Shown in pieces: positions 59,223 through 64,000 of a stretch of 64,000 nucleotides of DNA. Both the position numbers and the translations under genes were made by a program. This stretch comes from Rhytidiadelphus loreus. Its lineage: Eukaryota > Streptophyta > Bryopsida > Hypnales > Hylocomiaceae. The stretch covers positions 14,818,001 to 14,882,000 of the forward strand of contig OX344764.1 in assembly GCA_947034895.1 (NCBI GenBank), given 5' to 3'. The notes beneath the pieces were generated by a model that was not told where the DNA came from, did not search any database, and saw only the letters and a program-made list of their open reading frames with translations. Numbering within the stretch: position 1 is the first letter of the stretch; every line of letters begins with the position of its first letter.

Positions 59223-62200
59223 CTACAAGGTAAGGGAAGGAACCCCGGGAACGGATGCAGAAGGACTTGGAGGCTGTGAGATACAAACCTTAGAGGGAGA
59301 CTTGGGAGCTTTCTTAGCCTTCCGACCAGGCGCAGGTGCAACATCAGCTGCTGTAGCGCGGTCAACAGAGGCATCCTCGAAACCTCCCTCGCCTCCTTCA
59401 TCTGGGCTGACCTCCGCATCGCCACAATCCATGTTGCGCTCCTCGGAGGAATGGGCGTCGGCATCACCAACCGGATTCCCTTCCACCACCTTTGTAGGAG
59501 AACCGTCAGCACCTGTCACAGGAGAAACAACAGCTTCTGGTGTCATAAGAGGAACCGCAGCTTTTGGTGTGGAGCATACTCGCTCTCTCTGGTCCACAGA
59601 AGTATTCGACTGATCCGCAGTCTGGCATGTTTCACGGGCAGCCTCAGTCGCAGGACCTACAAGTAGTTTAGGCTTCTCCGGCGACAAAATGTAGCAGTCG
59701 GGGGAACCTGCTACAACTGGGGTTTCCACATCCTCTGCCACAGCATCGGCGGCTTTGCCAAGTTCTTCAAACGGCAGGACCTCTCCCGGCAACTTTGGAG
59801 GAGACTTTGGAGGAGAGGGGTCGCGGTCCTCCACCTTCCAGCGCGGCGACAGGGGTTTAGGCAAGTCTACGGCCGGCACTTCAAAGTCTTCAGACAATGT
59901 GACTGCTTCCTTTGCGGCCAACTGGTCACCATCGTCAACCACCTTCCTCCGCAACTTACCTACATGCTGAGCACTATGTTTCTTGATGAGGTGGCCCTTC
60001 CTCCGCGGGGGTGGCTTCCCTGTTAACGCACCTTCCTGTACAACCCCAGCTGAGTCCGAAGTTTCAAGCACTGATTTAGCAATCGATGCGCTGCCTACTG
60101 TAGTCCCTTTTGACTTTCCTAAGAAATCGGAAAACATCAGCTTCAGCTCGTCAATTGCAGATGCTTGGGCCGTGGCAGTTGTTACAAGTTTGTTGAACTT
60201 AGCGTCCACATCGCGCTTCAATGACTCCACCGTGGAGCGCAGACTGTTGTCCCCTACTTCAGACGGCTTATGAACAGACAAGAAGACAAGATTTACACAA
60301 TAAGTCATCCATGTATGGCAGGAATTGTGCAGTCATATTACAGTCATGCCGTAGTCACACTATAGTCATTCCACAGTCAGAAGGGAAAAAAATGACTTTC
60401 CTAGAACTGCAATCAGGTCATACGACTTCAATGTGACTGCACTGCAACTACAAAAATAAGAAGCCCCTGCAAATTGCGAAATGACGCGCTCACGACTCAT
60501 GTAACAAAAACGGGCTAAACATGCTAGCATTCTACGCACGCCTGCATCTTCAATCATTACAGTTTTGCATTGCCCTGAATACAAACGGCAACGTTGCAAA
60601 CAAATCCTGTGTGGCCACAAACACTTCCTTCCCAACAGAGGAGAATCTAAAATTACTAAGAAGTAATGAAGTCCCCACCTTCTCCATACAAATGGCAAAC
60701 AACTTCATATTTCGGAGCCACATCTGCACATAGATCTACAACAATAAGACAATGGAGGGAATGGTTACAATGCTTGACTAAGCACTTACTGCTCTCCCTT
60801 CACAGTCGGGTGGAGTGAAGTTGAGTCCTTCCGCTAGATCAGTGATCCCTGGAGTCGTTTCCCGGGATTCTCTCTACACAATCGAATGCCAGAAAAGGCA
60901 CATCAATGCCATTTTGAGTTTGATCCAGTCCTCTGAAGTCCACGCATCTCAGAAAAAATAAAGGCATGAAGAAAAACCACACGGTCCCAACCCAAGGCAG
61001 CAAGGTACTTACCAAGGCGGCCTCCTTGCCAGCTTTCCCTTTCCTTCCCACGACGTGACTTGGCTTCACACTTTGCCGAGCTGTTTTCATTTTTAGCGAC
61101 TTCATTCGCTGGGCAGGTGTCTCCCAGTAGTCTTTCAATCTCCCCCACTGCGAACTGTTGATGTGGTCAGGGCAATCGACCTGTCCTGTTAGCCACTTCA
61201 CCTTCAACTGAGAGCGCTCAGACTTCATAAACTTGATTATGGCGGTTTTGAATCCCACCAAGCTCAAGGGTTGGCCCCTGTATTCAAACTCACTTTCCAG
61301 AGCTTCCCTGAGTTTACGAACAGCAAATGGGTCTTGCTTGGACCAAGTAGTGCATGACATATCCAGCATCCGTGGTGTATAGTCCCGGATTGCCTCATCC
61401 CAGGCGTTCTTCCCCCTACACCCTGCATCCACTTTACCACCTTCGCCAACAACAATATAATTTGGCTTCTTCCCTTCCGCTTCGCGATTTCTGTTCCCTG
61501 CATCATACGCTTGACGCCTCTTTCTCCGTGAAGACCTATCTTCACTGTCCTGTACAGATCCTCCAACACTCTCGAACCATGGCACTCCACTTATGGGTGG
61601 TTGAGGCCCACTCCAAGTGGGTGGTGGCTGTGAGGGCTGTGCGGGCATCCACTGAGCCGGAAGCCATGTCCAACCCGGTGCGTACGCATTGGCAGCAGGT
61701 GGATGTCCCGGCTCCAACGCCGGCACTGCCGATTTGGATGGGCCACTAAATTTCGCCCGCTTGGACCTTCGATTCACCAAAGGTTCGCTTTCCTCCATGT
61801 CGTCATCGCTGGAGTCTTCTCACAACTGAAGAGCATCTACACAAAGACTCCGCACCGCACGTGCTAGTCAGTTTATGTGCCAAAAAGTGAGTGCCACTAA
61901 AGTGGGCCAATAAGCCCGGTGCTGGATCATTACTAAATTCATGGGCTAGACCTCCAGTAACTGATTCCAAAGCGCGGGACTAGGACCCGCATGTTACAGG
62001 CGTGAGCAATTCACTAGCCGCCTATGTCCCAAACCCATCAACAAAGAAGGCAGTGCCTAAAACCCTAAGCCCACAACAAAGAATCCCTGTCCAAGAAATT
62101 ACCTGCGCCATCTGCATCCTTGAATTGCTGCTCAAGGTCACAAGCGATTGCAAGGCGCAACATACCTTCTGCGATGGCCTCTTCATTGGATTCTGTCGCC

Positions 62201-62229
62201 TCAGAGGAAGAGTCCCGCTCGCTTGTCAT
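59223..62229 (-). CDS. TNPA-like protein of the CACTA transposon
   Basis: Five exons in matching phase: 62229-62103, 61818-61013, 60873-60790, 60735-60679 and 60266-59223; 705 aa. The start is the ATG of MTSERDSSSEATESNEE; the frame upstream has a TGA unless an earlier exon exists. Residues around 215-300 (RKLREALESEFEYRG, FKTAIIKFMKSERSQLKVKW, HINSSQWGRLKDYWETPAQR, then KTARQSVKPSHVVGRKG) follow the layout of the Ptta/En/Spm transposase family (Transposase_24 type), the DNA-binding partner of CACTA transposition. A Pro-rich segment precedes it. The last exon encodes a coiled-coil-like stretch (SLRSTVESLKRDVDAKF) and then a long acidic, Pro-rich tail. The subterminal motifs around the gene are the expected binding sites. 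Family assignment is from motif layout, not a search. Confidence 0.72.
60310..60460. repeat. Second internal cluster of CACTA subterminal-type motifs
   Basis: GTCATATTACAGTCATGCCG, TAGTCACACTATAGTCATTC, CACAGTCAG, AAATGACTTTC and TGTGACTGCACTGCAAC occur in 150 bp, in the last intron of the TNPA-like gene. Confidence 0.6.
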
Positions 62230-63079
62230 TTCAAAATTTGGGCGATCTCCTCGGTTGGTTGTTGCTCTCCGCTGCTGCAATGTACGTCCTCAAAGGCCTC
62301 GCCCCCCAAGAATTGGCCGCTTGTGGAGAAGCGCATCCTTCCTCTTTCTCTCTGGAATAGGATGACGGGGCGGCTTCTTCTTTGCTTCGGCCTCGTCCCT
62401 GCAATACTAGTGCACAGCAAGTGGATAATCGACACCGTGGAGAACTTCAACAACTCCAAGAAATCACGCGACACGAAAGCGTAGACGACCACCCCAAAAT
62501 TCAAGAAGAATATGTTACTACGAGGGCATCTCCAGAAGACAGTGCTTACTTGTGCCATTAGGGTTTGTCGGTCGCCTATTCAAGGGCGCACACCCAGCGG
62601 CACTAGGTTCCACGTGGACCGGCAACGGAAACGGCTCCTAGGCCCATTCTTCCATGCGCGCTACTCTCTCACGACTGCTTCCTCACTTCATTGGAGTCAC
62701 GTCCAAGTCGTAAGCTGAGGAACGTGACATCATGGCGACTAGGGAATGACTTCGCGCCCCCCAAGAAAAATGACGGCGGCGAAATTAATGCACTGACACA
62801 AAAAAAACCCTACAATGCCGATACAGTAACCCCTCCACTCGAAAAATTTCAAAGCAACATTACAAAGCCTACGTTGAAGATGACCAAACGTCTGTCTTAG
62901 CGTATACACAGTAGGGATACTGGTCGTGGACTTTGGAGCCTCAAACTTGTAAAGTTGTAATCCGTGGTGTACAGAAATAGTGACGAGGGGGAGGCACTGC
63001 ATGCATGCACCAAGCTAAACAAGACCGTTCATGACTTTGGGAGGGGCTGCATGCATGCAAGAACCACAACTTCGCCAAG

Positions 63080-63232
63080 TTAACAGCACTTCAGAGGGGA
63101 ACAACCACTCACAACTCCTGTCTGGCGCGCAGTACGGGTTCCAGAGCCTTCAGCATCTCCGCCTTCTTTTGCAACGCAAAAAAGCTCGTAATCAATCTTC
63201 GGATGAGGCGGGGTCTCTGGCGGTGACTCCAT
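63080..63232 (-). CDS. Possible short upstream exon in the CACTA element
   Basis: ATG at 63232-63230 opens 50 codons with a protein-like composition (MESPPETPPHPKIDYELFCV) to a stop at 63080, with a donor-like GTGAGTGG near 63114. It lies upstream of the TNPA-like gene in the same orientation and might be a first exon, but no phase-compatible link was found. Confidence 0.22.
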   Translation of the reverse strand: MESPPETPPHPKIDYELFCVAKEGGDAEGSGTRTARQTGVVSGCSPLKCC

Positions 63233-63699
63233 GAGCGGTGCAAACGCTTGGATTCACGTATTGTGTTCAATTCACTCCCGATCAGAGCTTCGCCAAATAA
63301 ATTGCCCAACCTATTGCGGAGCGCGCATTGTGCTTCCTGTGCTGAAGACGTCGAACGCGTGATCCATCTGTAAGTTCCTCCAAACTCTGTGCTGCGAAGG
63401 CAAATTTGCAAGTGAGTGACCATTATTAATGTCGATGTGTTCTAAGCCAATCGTAAATGAATGGATTTGGCGGCGGGAGTGCTGCGCTCCTCCGTCGTAA
63501 ACACGGCCCACTCCACCGACCAAGTGATCATTGCCATTGAAGTGCGACTCTCCCGGTTTTCAAATCAATGAGGACCCAATGATGAATGCCACCTATATTC
63601 TTAGCTGTCGGCGTGGAAATTAGTGTACACAAGCCGGAAGGCGGCGGCCTCCCCGCCTGTGTAGTAGCATGTGGAGAAAACAGTAGGATGTCAAAGCAC

Positions 63700-63800
63700 A
63701 ATCGCCATGAAGTCACGATGAAGTCATAGGAATTACTTCACGACTCCTAAATGACTTTGTGGAGTCATTTCTCTGTCACGATATGAGGTTCGTAACTTGT
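63700..63800. repeat. Right-side cluster of subterminal motifs
   Basis: CCATGAAGTCACGATGAAGT, CTTCACGACTCC, AAATGACTTTG, GAGTCATTTC and AAATGACTTC lie within 100 bp. This is probably the start of the right subterminal region. Confidence 0.55.
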
Positions 63801-64000
63801 AAATGACTTCTGTATGTAATTCCGAGTGTAGAGGCGTTACTTGTGTGTCGGCCATGTTGGTGCTTCACTTTGCAGAGGTACAAGTCCGAATGGTCTGGGA
63901 TTGTGTAAGTTATCCCTGAAAAGAGGATCCTACACATTTATGAGATGACATCACAAGCATCAACCCTTGTGAATATGATGTATTCTTTCTGTCAATTGTT

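Larger units (their letters stand above)
56341..64000. mobile_element. Large CACTA (En/Spm) transposon, right end outside the window
   Basis: The left terminus CACTACAAAAAAACAGAG at 56341 is a typical CACTA end, preceded by AAA. The first ~850 bp and the last ~300 bp before 63800 are dense in AGTCATTT-, GTGACTGCA- and AGTCACG-like words in both orientations, as in subterminal TNPA-binding regions. Minus-strand genes for a TNPA-like protein and for an FCP1-like protein with a transposon-type C-terminal domain fill the interior. A TNPD-type DDE transposase is not present in the window, and no matching TAGTG end is found by 64000. Confidence 0.82.

Noticed and set aside
61354..61749. 131-codon plus-strand frame
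   Set aside because: It is the antisense shadow of exon 2 of the TNPA-like gene.
1..64000. tRNA or rRNA genes
   Set aside because: I looked for T-loop (GGTTCRANTCC) and conserved rRNA words on both strands and saw no convincing case; a covariance-model search would be decisive.

Overview
The window looks like nuclear DNA of a plant, most likely an early-diverging one (bryophyte, lycophyte, fern or streptophyte alga). Genes are split by AT-rich GT..AG introns, several proteins are plant-type (CBSX3, an F-box/SEL1 protein, a VEF-family Polycomb protein, an arabinogalactan-type wall protein), and the spacers are full of plant DNA transposons. The species cannot be fixed from sequence alone. All exon models were read by hand from splice signals, reading phase and protein resemblance; no transcript or database evidence was available.

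Layout. 0.8-1.4 kb: degenerate ~170-bp tandem repeats. 1.5-3.3 kb (-): broken transposase-like ORF. 4.4-5.1 kb: a 347-bp unit in tandem, each copy ending in a 49-bp hairpin. 5.9-12.4 kb (+): a ~13-exon gene joining a ParB-like domain to a permuted DNA amino-methyltransferase-like domain; its first three introns hold a cluster of 14-bp palindromes. 12.4-18.2 kb: no gene; a minisatellite and a 179-bp CACTA-type miniature element. 18.2-24.4 kb (-): a 13-exon VEF (EMF2/Su(z)12) Polycomb-like gene that stops before the expected VEFS box and carries three copies of one MITE in its introns. 24.4-31.2 kb: spacer with a 547-bp TIR element, a 1,217-bp CACTA-type element and a TTAA-flanked element. 31.9-35.1 kb (+): F-box/SEL1 gene, with the same MITE upstream and in an intron. 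36.6-39.8 kb (+): a possible 36-codon two-exon ORF, then CBSX3. 43.9-44.9 kb (+): intronless DUF218 membrane protein. 47.0-49.1 kb: two more TTAA-flanked elements. 51.8-54.2 kb (+): secreted Pro-rich, probably GPI-anchored protein. 56.3 kb to the right edge: left end and body of a large CACTA (En/Spm) transposon with a TNPA-like gene, a catalytically dead FCP1/NIF-phosphatase-like domain and a C-terminal domain resembling the TNP1/En/Spm family.

The host genes show no operon-like link. The most unusual items are the ParB/methyltransferase fusion with palindromes in its own introns, the CACTA element carrying a degenerate phosphatase fold, and the VEF gene without a VEFS box.
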